Under the pieces are notes generated by a model. That model did no database searches, was not told the DNA's origin, and saw nothing but the letters and a program-made list of their open reading frames with translations. This document shows positions 50,933 through 60,081 of a stretch of DNA of 64,000 nucleotides, piece after piece. Source of the DNA: JAJXZJ01 sp050012855 (GTDB lineage: Bacteria; Verrucomicrobiota; Verrucomicrobiia; Limisphaerales; J093); NCBI GenBank assembly GCA_050012855.1, contig JBEKGJ010000002.1:127228-191227 (forward strand). Reading direction: 5' to 3'. The translations under genes and the position numbers were made by a program. Every line of letters begins with the position of its first letter. The first letter of the stretch is position 1.

Positions 50933-52261
50933 TCAAATCACGCCGAGTTCCTGGCCGACCTTCTTCAGTTTCGTCAGCGCGAAATCAATCTGCGAATCCG
51001 TATGGGTCGCCATCAGGCTGATCCGGAGGAGTTCCTGGCCGGGGGGAACGCCGGGGGATACGACCGGGTTGACAAACACGCCTTCTTCCTCGAGGCGCTT
51101 GCAGAAACGGAAGGTCCGCATCAACTCGCGGGTGTAAATGGGCAGGATGGGCGAATGGGACGCCCCGAGATCGAACCCCAGCGAGAGCAGGCCCTGTTTC
51201 ATCCGGTCGGTGTTGCGCCAGAGCTGAGCGATGCGTTCCGGCTCGGCGACCATGATCTTGAGGGCGGCGAGGGCGGCGGCGGCGTTGGCCGGGCTCATGC
51301 TCGCGCTGAACACCAGCGCACGCGAGTGATGCTTCAGGTAGTCAATCGTCGCAAAATCCGAGGCGATGAACCCGCCCAGACTCGCCAGCGACTTGCTGAA
51401 CGTCCCCATGATCAGATGCACGCGGTCGGTCAGGCCGAAATGGCTGGCGGTGCCTGCGCCATGGCGGCCGATGACGCCAATCGCATGCGCGTCGTCCACC
51501 ATCACCACCGCCTGGTGTTGCTCCGCGAGACGGCACAGCTCGGGCAACTGGATGATGTCGCCCTCCATGCTGAAGATGCCGTCGGTGACGATCAGTTTGC
51601 CGGCGTCGGGCTCGATTTGCTCCAGCCGGTTTTCGAGGGCCGCCATGTCGCGGTGCGCGAACCGGAGGAATTTGCCCTGCGAAAGCAGGCAGCCTTCAAT
51701 GATGCTGGCGTGATCGCTCTTGTCCGCCAGCACGTATTCGCCCTTGCCGACGAGCGTGCTGATGACCCCGAAGTTCACTTGGAACCCGGTGCTGTAGAGG
51801 AGGACCGCCTCCTTGTTCACCAGCTTCGCCAGCTCGGCCTCGAGCTGGAGATGGATGTCCAGCGAACCGTTCAGGAAACGCGATCCCGCGCAGCCAGTGC
51901 CGTATTTCGCCACCGCCGCCTGGGTCACCTCCTTGATCTTCGGGTGGTTCGTCAGGCCGAGGTAACTGTTGGACCCGAGCATCAACACCCGCCGGCCGTT
52001 GATCGTCACCTCGGTGTCCTGCGCGGAGGTGATCGTGCGGAAATAGGGATACAGCCCCAAGGCCCGAACCTGGGCGGCGCTCTTGAAATTGCGGGCCTTG
52101 GCGAGCAGCGGCAGCGGCCGGCCGGGCGTTGCCCGGGCCTCCCGGGCCGCGAACCGGTTGTCGCCATTCTCCGGGCCGGTGGACACCGCCTTGGCCGCCG
52201 CGACGTGCGGGACGCCGTTGCCGGGCTTTTTCACTTTCGTGATCTGATCGTTACCCTTCAT
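50933..52261 (-). CDS. Serine palmitoyltransferase-like alpha-oxoamine synthase
   Basis: The 442-residue PLP enzyme has LMLGSNSYLGLTNHPKIKEV, GTGCAGSRFLNGSLDIHLQL, YSTGFQVNFGVISTL, DKSDHASIIEGCLLS, VMVDDAHAIGVIGRHGAG (the Asp and His holding PLP), and MGTFSKSLASLGGFI with the catalytic Lys near residue 288. GTFSKSLASLGG and YLKHHSRALVFSASMSPANA are characteristic of bacterial serine palmitoyltransferases rather than biotin or threonine pathway relatives. It joins serine and a fatty acyl-CoA/ACP to start sphingolipid synthesis. The N-terminal 50 residues are a variable extension; the ATG at 52261 is the best start. Confidence 0.82.
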   Translation of the reverse strand: MKGNDQITKVKKPGNGVPHVAAAKAVSTGPENGDNRFAAREARATPGRPLPLLAKARNFKSAAQVRALGLYPYFRTITSAQDTEVTINGRRVLMLGSNSYLGLTNHPKIKEVTQAAVAKYGTGCAGSRFLNGSLDIHLQLEAELAKLVNKEAVLLYSTGFQVNFGVISTLVGKGEYVLADKSDHASIIEGCLLSQGKFLRFAHRDMAALENRLEQIEPDAGKLIVTDGIFSMEGDIIQLPELCRLAEQHQAVVMVDDAHAIGVIGRHGAGTASHFGLTDRVHLIMGTFSKSLASLGGFIASDFATIDYLKHHSRALVFSASMSPANAAAALAALKIMVAEPERIAQLWRNTDRMKQGLLSLGFDLGASHSPILPIYTRELMRTFRFCKRLEEEGVFVNPVVSPGVPPGQELLRISLMATHTDSQIDFALTKLKKVGQELGVI

Positions 52262-52817
52262 AGAGACGCGTACTGGCCGTTCCCAACAGGCTCGCCCACA
52301 CGCGTGGCCACGCATCGCCGACAACCCCCCGAACCGGTTGCGGTCGGCGCTGCCTTCGACGTGAACATGAGCCGAATCTTACGGGGCCAAAGCGTCAAGT
52401 TAAGAGCCGCTCGGTGTCAAGCGGTTTTGACGGCCCCCCGCGGGTCGAGTGGAGGCCGGGGGGGCGTTCGTCGCCGGGGTCGGCCGCCGCCGAACTCAGC
52501 CGCCAGCGGGCGACGCGGGCGCGGGCGCGGAGGTGGCTGGCCGTGTTCACAACCGGAAGGTTAATGCGGGTGCGGCCTGAATCACGCCCAAACCGGCCCG
52601 GTTGCTGGTTCACCAAACCGGCGGGACACCGCGGGATAGGCGCAGATCAAGAACCCTTCAACAAGGGCTGTCCGGGCGACGGTGCCGAACGTCGCGAATC
52701 AACGCGAAAAACGTCCTTGCCTGTGGGCGGCGCAAGCATAGGGTGACCAAAACTGCACACGTTGGGAATAAAGCGTTCCATCATGCGTAAGTCCCCAGAC
52801 AAAAAGCGAAAGGAGCT
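52262..52817. other. Intergenic, 556 bp between divergent genes
   Basis: This separates the leftward sphingolipid-like operon and the rightward serine hydrolase gene. GC-rich with no convincing gene, terminator or repeat. The right end has AAAGGAG (52810-52816), the ribosome-binding site of the hydrolase gene. Confidence 0.4.
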
Positions 52818-55376
52818 ATGAAAATGCCTCTCCGTCCTCGCCGAAAACTCATTTGGTTGGTCCTGACCGGCAGCCTCGGCATCGTCAGCGGGCGGGCCGA
52901 TGTGTTTGACCCCGCCTACACCAACACCATCGCCGCGATGAGCAACTACATCACCGTGGCGATGGCCCAGAACGGGGTGACCGGCCTGAGCGTCGCGCTG
53001 GTGGATTCGAATCGCGTGGTCTGGTCGCAGGGCTTCGGCCAGGCCATGGTCGAGAGCAACGTCGTGGCCAATTCCGACACGGTCTATCGCATCGGGTCGG
53101 TTTCCAAGTTGTTCACCACGGCGTCCGTTCTCAAACTCTGGGAGGATGGCCGGGTTGATCTCGAAGCGCCGATCACCAACTACATCCCCGAGTTTGCCAC
53201 GCTGCCGCGCTTCGACGGGCGCCGGGTTCCCACCGTGCGGGAATGTCTGAACCACCTGAGCGGCTTGCCCGGCGACCTGTTTCGCGACGTGTTCGCCACG
53301 GCGCCCTGGGACGGTTACAACGCCTGGCTCCTCGGCGAACTGGCCACCGACTACCCGAACTATCCGCCGGGGTTCAGGTCCGTTTACTGCAATACCGGGT
53401 TTCAACTCGCCGAAGAAATCGTCGCCCGCGTCAGCGGGATGTCGCTGAACGACTATGCCCAGGCGCATTTCTTCGGGCCCCTGGGCATGACCAGTTCGTC
53501 GTACCTGAAGGACAAGCCGAACATCGCGGCCAATCGGGCGCACACTTACGTCTCGGGGGTTCCGCTGCCCGAGGAATTTGCCAATGCGCATGGCACGGGC
53601 GGCATGTATTCGAGCGTCGAGGACATGGCGGCGCTGATCCGCCTGATTCTGGCCGCCGGCAGCTTCAACGGCACGAACATCCTCGCCGCCGACACCGTGG
53701 CCGCCATGTTAACCGACCAGACCACGAACATCGCGATGAACGTGGACAGCGAGTTCCATTGTGGCCTGGGCTGGGACACGGTGATGGACACGCAGTTGAA
53801 CTACGCCGGCCGCCTGTGCTTCAAGGGCGGCGAGACGTTCACCTACGAAGCCGAAGTTGGCATCCTGCTCGACCGCCAACTGGGCGTGGTCGTCATGCAG
53901 AATGCGACGGGGACCTTGCCGGCACTCGCGGCGCACGCGACGCTGGTCCAGGCGGTGCTCGATCGGGACGGACTGCCTCAGCCCACGAACTTCGTTCCCA
54001 CGGTGACCGCAGCAACGAACTGGACACCTGCGGCGATTGCCGCCGTCACCGGAACTTACGTCACCGCGATGGGCTATGCTTCGGGCTACGATTTGCTCAC
54101 GGCCGCGCCGGACGGCAGCCTGACCTGGACGCTCAATGCGCATTCGGCTTCCCCGACCACGAACACGGGACTCGTTCCGCACGTTGACGGATGGGTCTAT
54201 CGCACCGATCAGCCGGGCCTGCAAATCCTGCCCACCAACATCGCCGGCCGGGCCGTGCTGGTTTACTGCGAGGCGGCGAGCTATGGCGAAGTGCAGGGGT
54301 TCCGCGGCGACCTGTATGCGCCGCCGCAGATTTCGGCAGCCTGGTCGAATCGGCTCAACATTGCCTGGCTGCCGGTGGACATGCCGCTGACGGACTTATA
54401 CTGGGCGGAGTCCGCATTGGGGATGGATCTGCGGCTGCAACTGACGAATCGTCTGGGGATGATCTGGCTGGCCAGCCCCTCGGGGACGTTTGTGATTGCA
54501 CCGTCGAACGACAATCTCGGCTTTGCCGCCGGCAGCGGCGTCCGCCGCGGCACGTCGGTGGTCATCACCACGACCAACGGGACGGAATATCTGCGCAATT
54601 CCAGCTACACCTATGCCCGCGCCGACTCCCTGCCCGCGTTGTTGCTGGGCGCGACCACCAACGGCACCCTGGCCGCCGACGGAATCCAGTGGTTCTCCTT
54701 CCACGCCGTATCCGGTACCCGTTATTGCGCCTCCGTCAGCAACAACACCGCCGATGTCCAACTGAACTTCCTTGGCGCCGCCGGGGCGGGCACATGGACG
54801 ACCAACCACACGGCCTGTACCTGCCCCGCGGACGGCCAGTACTGGCTGGGACTGGCCGCCTCTTCGGTCACCCCTTACAACCTCACTCTGGACACGGCCT
54901 ATCTCGCGCGCATCGAACCGGCTCCCGCGAGCGTCACTCTGCTGGTAGGCCAGCAACAATTGTTCACGGCTGACGGCTTTGACCAATCCGGCAACGCGTA
55001 CCCCTTCCCGCCGCTATGGTCCGCCGATGGCGGCACCGTGGCCACCAACGGCCTCTATACCGCCACCACTCCAGGAGCCTTTACCGTGACTTGCTCAAAC
55101 ACGGGGGGTGCCGTCAAGGGGACTGTTGCCGTCACCGCCCAGCCCATACCCATCACGGGCTTTACCGCCCAACCATCCCGCGCGGTCACCTTCCCGAGCT
55201 ACCCGACCACGCTTTACACGCTCCAGCGGCGGACCAACCTGGTCACGGATACGTGGGCCAATGTGCCCGGTGGTGGACCGCTGCGCGGGACCGGCGCGCC
55301 AATGGTCCTGAGTGATACCAACACGCCCCCGTCGCCGACCCTGTTCTACCGGCTTGCATACCAGGTGACACCGTGA
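52818..55376 (+). CDS. Secreted beta-lactamase-family serine hydrolase with C-terminal beta domains
   Basis: The 852-residue protein has a signal peptide (LIWLVLTGSLGIVSGRAD). Residues 30 to about 400 form a class C beta-lactamase/D-peptidase fold with the catalytic SVSK (IGSVSKLFTTASVLKLWEDG) near residue 96, the second motif in VYCNTGFQLAEEIV (Tyr-x-Asn) and the His-Gly-type third motif region around LCFKGGETFTYEAE. The rest has Thr/Asn/Ala-rich beta-sandwich segments, including a Big-type domain (VTLLVGQQQLFTADGFDQSG), and ends LQRRTNLVTDTWANVPGGG...FYRLAY, a module common at the C-termini of verrucomicrobial secreted proteins. The substrate is unknown; ester or D-peptide hydrolysis is typical. 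Two in-frame ATGs (52818, 52824) are possible starts. Confidence 0.88.
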   Translation: MKMPLRPRRKLIWLVLTGSLGIVSGRADVFDPAYTNTIAAMSNYITVAMAQNGVTGLSVALVDSNRVVWSQGFGQAMVESNVVANSDTVYRIGSVSKLFTTASVLKLWEDGRVDLEAPITNYIPEFATLPRFDGRRVPTVRECLNHLSGLPGDLFRDVFATAPWDGYNAWLLGELATDYPNYPPGFRSVYCNTGFQLAEEIVARVSGMSLNDYAQAHFFGPLGMTSSSYLKDKPNIAANRAHTYVSGVPLPEEFANAHGTGGMYSSVEDMAALIRLILAAGSFNGTNILAADTVAAMLTDQTTNIAMNVDSEFHCGLGWDTVMDTQLNYAGRLCFKGGETFTYEAEVGILLDRQLGVVVMQNATGTLPALAAHATLVQAVLDRDGLPQPTNFVPTVTAATNWTPAAIAAVTGTYVTAMGYASGYDLLTAAPDGSLTWTLNAHSASPTTNTGLVPHVDGWVYRTDQPGLQILPTNIAGRAVLVYCEAASYGEVQGFRGDLYAPPQISAAWSNRLNIAWLPVDMPLTDLYWAESALGMDLRLQLTNRLGMIWLASPSGTFVIAPSNDNLGFAAGSGVRRGTSVVITTTNGTEYLRNSSYTYARADSLPALLLGATTNGTLAADGIQWFSFHAVSGTRYCASVSNNTADVQLNFLGAAGAGTWTTNHTACTCPADGQYWLGLAASSVTPYNLTLDTAYLARIEPAPASVTLLVGQQQLFTADGFDQSGNAYPFPPLWSADGGTVATNGLYTATTPGAFTVTCSNTGGAVKGTVAVTAQPIPITGFTAQPSRAVTFPSYPTTLYTLQRRTNLVTDTWANVPGGGPLRGTGAPMVLSDTNTPPSPTLFYRLAYQVTP

Positions 55377-55392
55377 CCAACACGCAGGAGGA

Positions 55393-56499
55393 TCATGAAG
55401 TCACTTGGTGTGCGGGCCGCGCATGACCAAGGGACTCCCGAATCCCCTTCGCCAGCGATAGGGCTGTCAACACGAAGCCCAGGACCGTCCAGATGACGAA
55501 GTTCGGGGCGATGGCGGGATAGAGCACCGGGTTCCGCCCAAGCAACGAAAGCCCCAGCGCCAGGACCAGCAGCACGGCGAACAGCCGGGTAACGAGCCGT
55601 AATTCCCGTTTCTCAACCGGGGCTTCGGCCAGCGGTTCGCGTTTGCGGTGCAACCAGAGACCGGCGCCCGCCACCGCGTAAAAAACGAACGTGAACAACT
55701 GCACGGCGACGGAGGGCAGGCCGTCGGGCCGCAGCAGAAAGTATCCCGCGCCATACAGAGCGGCGAGATAAACGCATAGGCCGCCAAAGCCCCAGCGGCC
55801 GAAAGCCACGATGGGCCGGCCGTCGGAAGCGGCGAGGGCAGGCCGTGCCAACCGCAACAGCACCGCCAGCAGAATGATCGCCACGGCCAGGTTCAGCGCC
55901 AGATTGATGGTGCCTCCGGAGTTCATGGCCATCACCGGTGCGAAGGAAAAGACCAGGTAGCCTTGCACGATCCGCGCGCCCCGGCTTTTGCCCGTGAACC
56001 ACGCGAGTTCCGGGAACAGACGCCGAAGGGGCGGACAAAGCAGGCAGGTCACCGCCAGCGGCATGATGAAGGACGCCACCGGGTGAAAAATGAACACCAT
56101 GCTGATCTCGGAAAGTCCATACGGCCCGAGGTGTCCCATGGCAAACTTGCCGTCGCCGCCGTACCCGTGCCAGATGACCTTGGTGATCCAGGACTCGTAG
56201 AGGCCATACAAAACGCCCCAGAGGTAGAGCGAGGAGAGCGCCGTCCGGCCCGTGCGGACGGCGAGCGTCGTGAAGAAAAAGAAATGCGCGAAATAGAGCC
56301 AGTAGGTGACCACGATCGTCCAGGGACTCCACAGCCCGGCCTGCAGTGACGCCCCGGAAAACACTTCGGCGCAGATGAGCACGATGAGGCCGATCAGGAG
56401 CCGTGCGAACACCACCTTCGACCACGCTGGCCTGGACGGAAGGCCGTCCGCTGTGGCTGTCGGAAGAGCCGGTTCCGGTTGATTTGCGGCTGGCGTCAT
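55393..56499 (-). CDS. Multipass membrane protein of unknown function
   Basis: The 368-residue protein has about ten hydrophobic segments (VVFARLLIGLIVLICAEVFS, TIVVTYWLYFAHFFFFTTLA, ILLAVLLRLA, FAVLLVLALGLSLLG). I recognise no family motif or catalytic residue. It converges on the serine hydrolase (16 bp between stops). Its start is about 25 bp left of the attC-like site at 56539, so it could be the host gene next to an inserted cassette array. Confidence 0.65.
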   Translation of the reverse strand: MTPAANQPEPALPTATADGLPSRPAWSKVVFARLLIGLIVLICAEVFSGASLQAGLWSPWTIVVTYWLYFAHFFFFTTLAVRTGRTALSSLYLWGVLYGLYESWITKVIWHGYGGDGKFAMGHLGPYGLSEISMVFIFHPVASFIMPLAVTCLLCPPLRRLFPELAWFTGKSRGARIVQGYLVFSFAPVMAMNSGGTINLALNLAVAIILLAVLLRLARPALAASDGRPIVAFGRWGFGGLCVYLAALYGAGYFLLRPDGLPSVAVQLFTFVFYAVAGAGLWLHRKREPLAEAPVEKRELRLVTRLFAVLLVLALGLSLLGRNPVLYPAIAPNFVIWTVLGFVLTALSLAKGIRESLGHARPAHQVTS

Positions 56500-56538
56500 T
56501 CGTTTGCTGTCGAGTGCTCAAGCTGAGCGACCGGGCTC

Positions 56539-56602
56539 GTTCAACCACGCCTTGCATTGAGGCTCGCCGACTCGCTCAAGGCAATGCCTTGGTGTGTTGG
56601 TG
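56539..56602 (-). other. attC-like recombination site 3
   Basis: The 64 bp nearly duplicate the site at 36823-36886 (about 58 of 64 bases the same). On the minus strand it ends with GTTGAAC (56545-56539); the other core (CACCAAC) departs from RYYYAAC. The cassette gene to its right stops at its edge (TGA at 56605-56603). Confidence 0.6.
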
Positions 56603-57181
56603 TCATTCAGAAAGCGACTTATGAAACCACATAATCTCACCATTTGGTCCATGTTTTGTGACAAACCTAAAATGCCTTTGTTGATGTATTGGAATAATTG
56701 CCGCCGTGTAATCCAACACTACTTCAATGTCTGCATTTTCAATCTTCATAATGCGCACAGGGTTAGACAAGGAAGTGGACTCTCCAGGAACCAATTCAGG
56801 AATTGCTGGGTAGGAATCAACAACCGCTATTCCAGGGCCATACCAGTTTACGTGACCACCGGCTGCATCAAGATGTCGAATAAAGCAACGCCGTATCAGG
56901 CCGTAAATCGGTGTCTGGCCAGAATTTGTTATCCTAAACGGGGTATTCATCAACTCAGTCGGGTCAATCGCAGAGTCCGGCTCAACTGTAATCTGTGGTC
57001 GTAGCAAATAATATGAACCAACCAAAGTCAATATCAATGAAACGGAAGCGCATAACAAACGCGTCGGCGAAAGAAGACCTGCTATACGTCTTAAAATGCC
57101 TCTGCGCTGCGGCCCTAGGGGCGCTGCTTGCGTTGGCGGCGGTTTTTGCCGGTTATGTCCTTTCTTGTTTTTTCTAGCCAT
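56603..57181 (-). CDS. Cassette gene: membrane-anchored hypothetical protein
   Basis: The 192-residue protein has a basic start (MARKNKKGHNRQKPPP), one hydrophobic helix (LLCASVSLILTLVGSYYLLR, about residues 43-64) and a beta-rich outer domain (FRITNSGQTPIYGLIRRCFI, YPAIPELVPGESTSL, IEVVLDYTAAIIPIHQQRHF). No family recognised. It lies between two attC-like sites and is more AT-rich than its surroundings, as expected for a captured cassette. I chose the ATG at 57181; a second ATG at 57205 lies inside the neighbouring attC-like site. Confidence 0.6.
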   Translation of the reverse strand: MARKNKKGHNRQKPPPTQAAPLGPQRRGILRRIAGLLSPTRLLCASVSLILTLVGSYYLLRPQITVEPDSAIDPTELMNTPFRITNSGQTPIYGLIRRCFIRHLDAAGGHVNWYGPGIAVVDSYPAIPELVPGESTSLSNPVRIMKIENADIEVVLDYTAAIIPIHQQRHFRFVTKHGPNGEIMWFHKSLSE

Positions 57182-57208
57182 GAATAAATATAGACGTGTC
57201 GCCATGAC

Positions 57209-57337
57209 ACCTAACGTCCCGGATGAGCCACGGCTGGCCGGGCAGCACAACCGAAAGGAAACCAAACCATGAGCAACGAGAAATCATCCGCCGAATCCAA
57301 GGGCAGCCAGCCGTTGGCTCCATCTGGCTTGTTAGGT
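57209..57337 (-). other. attC-like recombination site 4 (long form)
   Basis: The 129 bp run between ACCTAAC (57209-57215) and GTTAGGT (57331-57337), perfectly complementary cores. The inner arms, around GATGAGCCACGGCTGGC (57222-57238) and GCCAGCCGTTGGCTCCATC (57305-57323), pair almost fully with one or two unpaired bases. The core sequences, stem with bulges and long variable loop are the signature of a long attC site. Confidence 0.7.
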
Positions 57338-57344
57338 GTGTCGG

Positions 57345-57941
57345 TCATGGATTCCTCAATACCTCCAATCTGAATCGGCAAAGCATCAAATCAACACTCG
57401 CGTAGGTCGTCCTCCTCTTTATGGAATATCCCCAGTCCATGCCCTCTCTGCGTTGCGTATCGTACTCCAAGAAAACGCCGTCAATCGTGGACAAGAGTGG
57501 CGGCTGCGAAAGTAATCGCTTGGGTTTCACCAAGAGCTTTGTAGGAAATCCACCATCACGTTCTTCAATCACAATGCGGTCAATGTATGCAAGGCCGCCG
57601 GAGTCGGAGATAAACCCGCCGTTCACGTCAAATATCAACATCGGCTGGGCCTGTGCTGCAATCTTCCGAAGCGTCGGCTCATCACTCAACTGTTTCTGGA
57701 CAGCCTTCTCAATCTCTGATTCCTGCCAACTCTTGACACTTATGACAATGGCGGCAATTCCAGCCAGAGCTAGTGCGATCTCTGCTGCGCGCCACATGCG
57801 AGGGCCAAGGCCGTGAAAGTCGCCATGTTTCTTCTCGGGGTCTTTATTATCTGCCTGGTGGTTTACGGGAATACTGCCGGGTGGCAATGGCTGCTCCTCG
57901 CCCTTGTTCTTTGCTGGTTTGTCCGACGATTGGTTCGACAT
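57345..57941 (-). CDS. Cassette gene: membrane-anchored hypothetical protein 2
   Basis: The 198-residue protein has a polar N-terminus (MSNQSSDKPAKNKGEEQPLP), one hydrophobic helix (AEIALALAGIAAIVISVKSW, about residues 52-72) and an outer part with MLIFDVNGGFISDSGGLAYI and LKVLVKPKRLL-like strands. I do not recognise it. It sits between the attC-like sites at 57209-57337 and 57962-58005, stops 8 bp before the first, and is transcribed like the other cassettes. Confidence 0.6.
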   Translation of the reverse strand: MSNQSSDKPAKNKGEEQPLPPGSIPVNHQADNKDPEKKHGDFHGLGPRMWRAAEIALALAGIAAIVISVKSWQESEIEKAVQKQLSDEPTLRKIAAQAQPMLIFDVNGGFISDSGGLAYIDRIVIEERDGGFPTKLLVKPKRLLSQPPLLSTIDGVFLEYDTQRREGMDWGYSIKRRTTYASVDLMLCRFRLEVLRNP

Positions 57942-57961
57942 ATTGCAAGCCTGCGAGACAC

Positions 57962-58005
57962 ACCTAACAGGTATTAGGCCAAACGTGAATTTGGTCTAGT
58001 TCGGT
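57962..58005 (-). other. attC-like recombination site 5 (short)
   Basis: ACCTAAC (57962-57968) and GTTCGGT (57999-58005) flank a hairpin with arms TAGGCCAAA and TTTGGTCTA. At 44 bp it is shorter than usual for attC sites. It marks the upstream edge of the second cassette gene. Confidence 0.45.
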
Positions 58006-58299
58006 GCCTGGCGGCCGGAAGAAACGCAGGAAACGCCTCACGGTGTCTCCGTGCAATCTCGAAACCATCTCCGCCAGAACTCAGCTCCCGTTTCATGGTC
58101 CCAATGTTCGATGCCAATAACTTCCGTCAGAAACCGGTCGAACAGTCGGCATCGTATCACCCGCACTGCCGCACGCAAGACCTGAATTCAGCCGGGCAGT
58201 CTGTGCCGCGGCAGCAAAGTGTCAAGGGGTTTGAAACCAATCCGGCTGGGCTGGCACACACCAACCGTACCGGCATCCTGAAGGGAGGCGAGAACCTAG
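58006..58299. other. Intergenic stretch left of the REP cluster
   Basis: I see no gene or clear repeat in these 294 bp. Short open frames here lack ribosome-binding sites. Confidence 0.35.
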
Positions 58300-58476
58300 C
58301 CAGGGGTTGAGCGCAGCGATACCCCTGGGCCAGGCACGGGAAATCAGTCGCACCCTGAAAGTGGTGCAAGAACCGCCTGCGACGAAAGGGCGAACCATTC
58401 TCGCACCGCTTTCAGGGTGCCTGAGGAATGGGGACGCGAATCCAGGGGTATCGTCGCGTTGCTCCTCAGCCCCTGG
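58300..58476. repeat. REP palindrome cluster without a local transposase
   Basis: Four hairpins occur in mirror order: 58300-58329 (CCAGGGGT/ACCCCTGG), 58350-58367 (GCACC/GGTGC, containing CCCTGAAA), 58403-58420 (GCACC/GGTGC, containing TTTCAGGG) and 58442-58476 (CCAGGGG/CCCCTGG). The long-short-short-long order with inverted halves is the BIME pattern also seen at 26.3-27.1 kb, although the sequence subtype differs. It directly precedes a truncated gene. Confidence 0.7.
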
Positions 58477-58511
58477 CTGGGCTCTGGAACGCCTTCAGCG
58501 CTCTCGTTGTG

Positions 58512-58823
58512 CATCCGGCGGGTGGGAAACACGGGGTGCTGGTGGATGAGCACCCGGACAGCATCAACGACGGCTTTTTCTGCGTGGACATGATCGGCTA
58601 TCCCAACCCGGCGTCCACCACCCTGCCGGACTGCCCGGCCAGTTATCACAACCGCGCCTGTGGTTTCGCCTTTGCCGACGGCCACTCGGAAATTCACAAG
58701 TGGCTGGATTCCCGCACCACGCCGCCCATCTCGAACACGCACCAGACCTATTCGCCGGCGGCGAACCAGGGAAACAACCAGGACATCATCTGGCTCTGGC
58801 AACACACGACCAGCCTCAAGTAG
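58512..58823 (+). pseudogene. C-terminal fragment of a prepilin-like (H-X9-DG) protein
   Basis: The frame reads GVLVDEHPDSINDGFFCVDM, YHNRACGFAFADGHSEIHKW and ends QDIIWLWQHTTSLK. The motif H-N-R-...-D-G-H is the H-X9-DG region of the prepilin-type secreted family, and DEHPDSINDG is a typical lead-in. The first two thirds, including the prepilin N-terminus, are missing; the fragment begins about 35 bp after the REP cluster. It has no start of its own. Confidence 0.7.
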
Positions 58824-59051
58824 GCACTGACCTCAAATCGGCACATCTTCGCTTTCAGGTTCAAATACTGCTGCCTGAGGGAAAAGTGTTGTGGGGTGAC
58901 GTTGCCGACCTGCCAGGCGTTCATCCGCGTCCATGGGCGGTTGTATGGGGTTTCCGTTGGATTTCCGCGTTCAGGCGGCATCAACCGGCTGAAGCCGGCA
59001 CTCCAAACCCCGCTCCGTCGTCTCGAGGCCGAAGTCCGTTCGGCGAGGCGG

Positions 59052-59948
59052 TTACTTCTCCGGCAACCCGCGCAGGTAAGTGTCAAACCAGTCGGCGAAC
59101 AGCGTCATGTCCTTGCCGATGTCGGCCCAACCATGCTGGGCGCCGGGTTTCACGATCAACTTCGCGGTGGCCCCCAGGGACTTTGCCTTCGCCACAAAGC
59201 TTTCCGCCTGCTGGATCGGCACCAGTTTGTCCGCATCGCCGTGAATGATCAGGCAGGGCGGCAAATTGGAGGTGACATGGTAGATGGGCGAAATCTCCCG
59301 GCCAAGTTCCTGCCGCCCCTCGGGCGTGTCCGAACGCGGTCCGAACGCGGGTTTGAAATCCTTCAGGATCCCCACGCCCACCGCGTCCTCACCCGGCTTG
59401 CCGTAGTTGAGAAAATCCGTGGGCGGGAAAAAGCAGGCGACCGCGGCGACGGCACTGCTTTCGCGGTCAATGGGATCCTTCGCGTCGGGTTTCCCCGGTC
59501 CGCCAGCGGTCCCCATCGTCAACGAGAGGTGTCCCCCGGCACTGGCGCCGGTGATGCCCAACCGGTCGGGCTTGACGCCGTACTTGTCGGCGTTGTGCCG
59601 GATGAAACGGACGGCCCGGTTGATGTCACCGACGATTTCGGTGACCACGAACTTGGGTTGCGAACCGTGCACCACCGCAAAGACCGTGTAACCGCGATCC
59701 AGGAACGGCTGGCAAAAACCCGCGTTAATGCCGTCGTGACTGGAGAACCAGCCGCCGCTGATCATCAGGATCACGCCGTATCCGTTGGGTTGTTTGGGCT
59801 GGAAGACATCCAGCGTCAGGGCGACGCCGTCCTTGCGGCCATAGACGACGTCCTCGGTGCGGGTGAACTCGGCCGCGCGGGCCGGCAACGAATTGGAAAG
59901 CCAAACCGCCCCCAGCAGGCCGGCGAGCAAAAAAGTGCGAAGATTCAT
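59052..59948 (-). CDS. Secreted alpha/beta hydrolase (esterase/lipase-like)
   Basis: The 298-residue protein has a signal peptide (LLAGLLGAVWLSNSLPARAA) and the alpha/beta hydrolase fold: VILMISGGWFSSHDGI (oxyanion region), LGITGASAGGHLSLTMG with the nucleophile Ser in GASAGG near residue 137, LIIHGDADKLVPIQQAE with the acid, and GAQHGWADIG with the His. Such proteins (BD-FAE/acetyl-xylan-esterase-like) commonly deacylate carbohydrates. The start is the ATG at 59948, followed at once by the signal peptide. Confidence 0.9.
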   Translation of the reverse strand: MNLRTFLLAGLLGAVWLSNSLPARAAEFTRTEDVVYGRKDGVALTLDVFQPKQPNGYGVILMISGGWFSSHDGINAGFCQPFLDRGYTVFAVVHGSQPKFVVTEIVGDINRAVRFIRHNADKYGVKPDRLGITGASAGGHLSLTMGTAGGPGKPDAKDPIDRESSAVAAVACFFPPTDFLNYGKPGEDAVGVGILKDFKPAFGPRSDTPEGRQELGREISPIYHVTSNLPPCLIIHGDADKLVPIQQAESFVAKAKSLGATAKLIVKPGAQHGWADIGKDMTLFADWFDTYLRGLPEK

Positions 59949-60081
59949 GGTCTTATGCAAAAGCTGATGTCGCCAACATAACGCCACCCGCCGCCCCACG
60001 TCCAGCCAGGATGTATGGCAGCAGGGTCACGGATTCGACACTCGACACTCGCAATTCGCCCTTAGTAGCGTGGCGGGTTCT

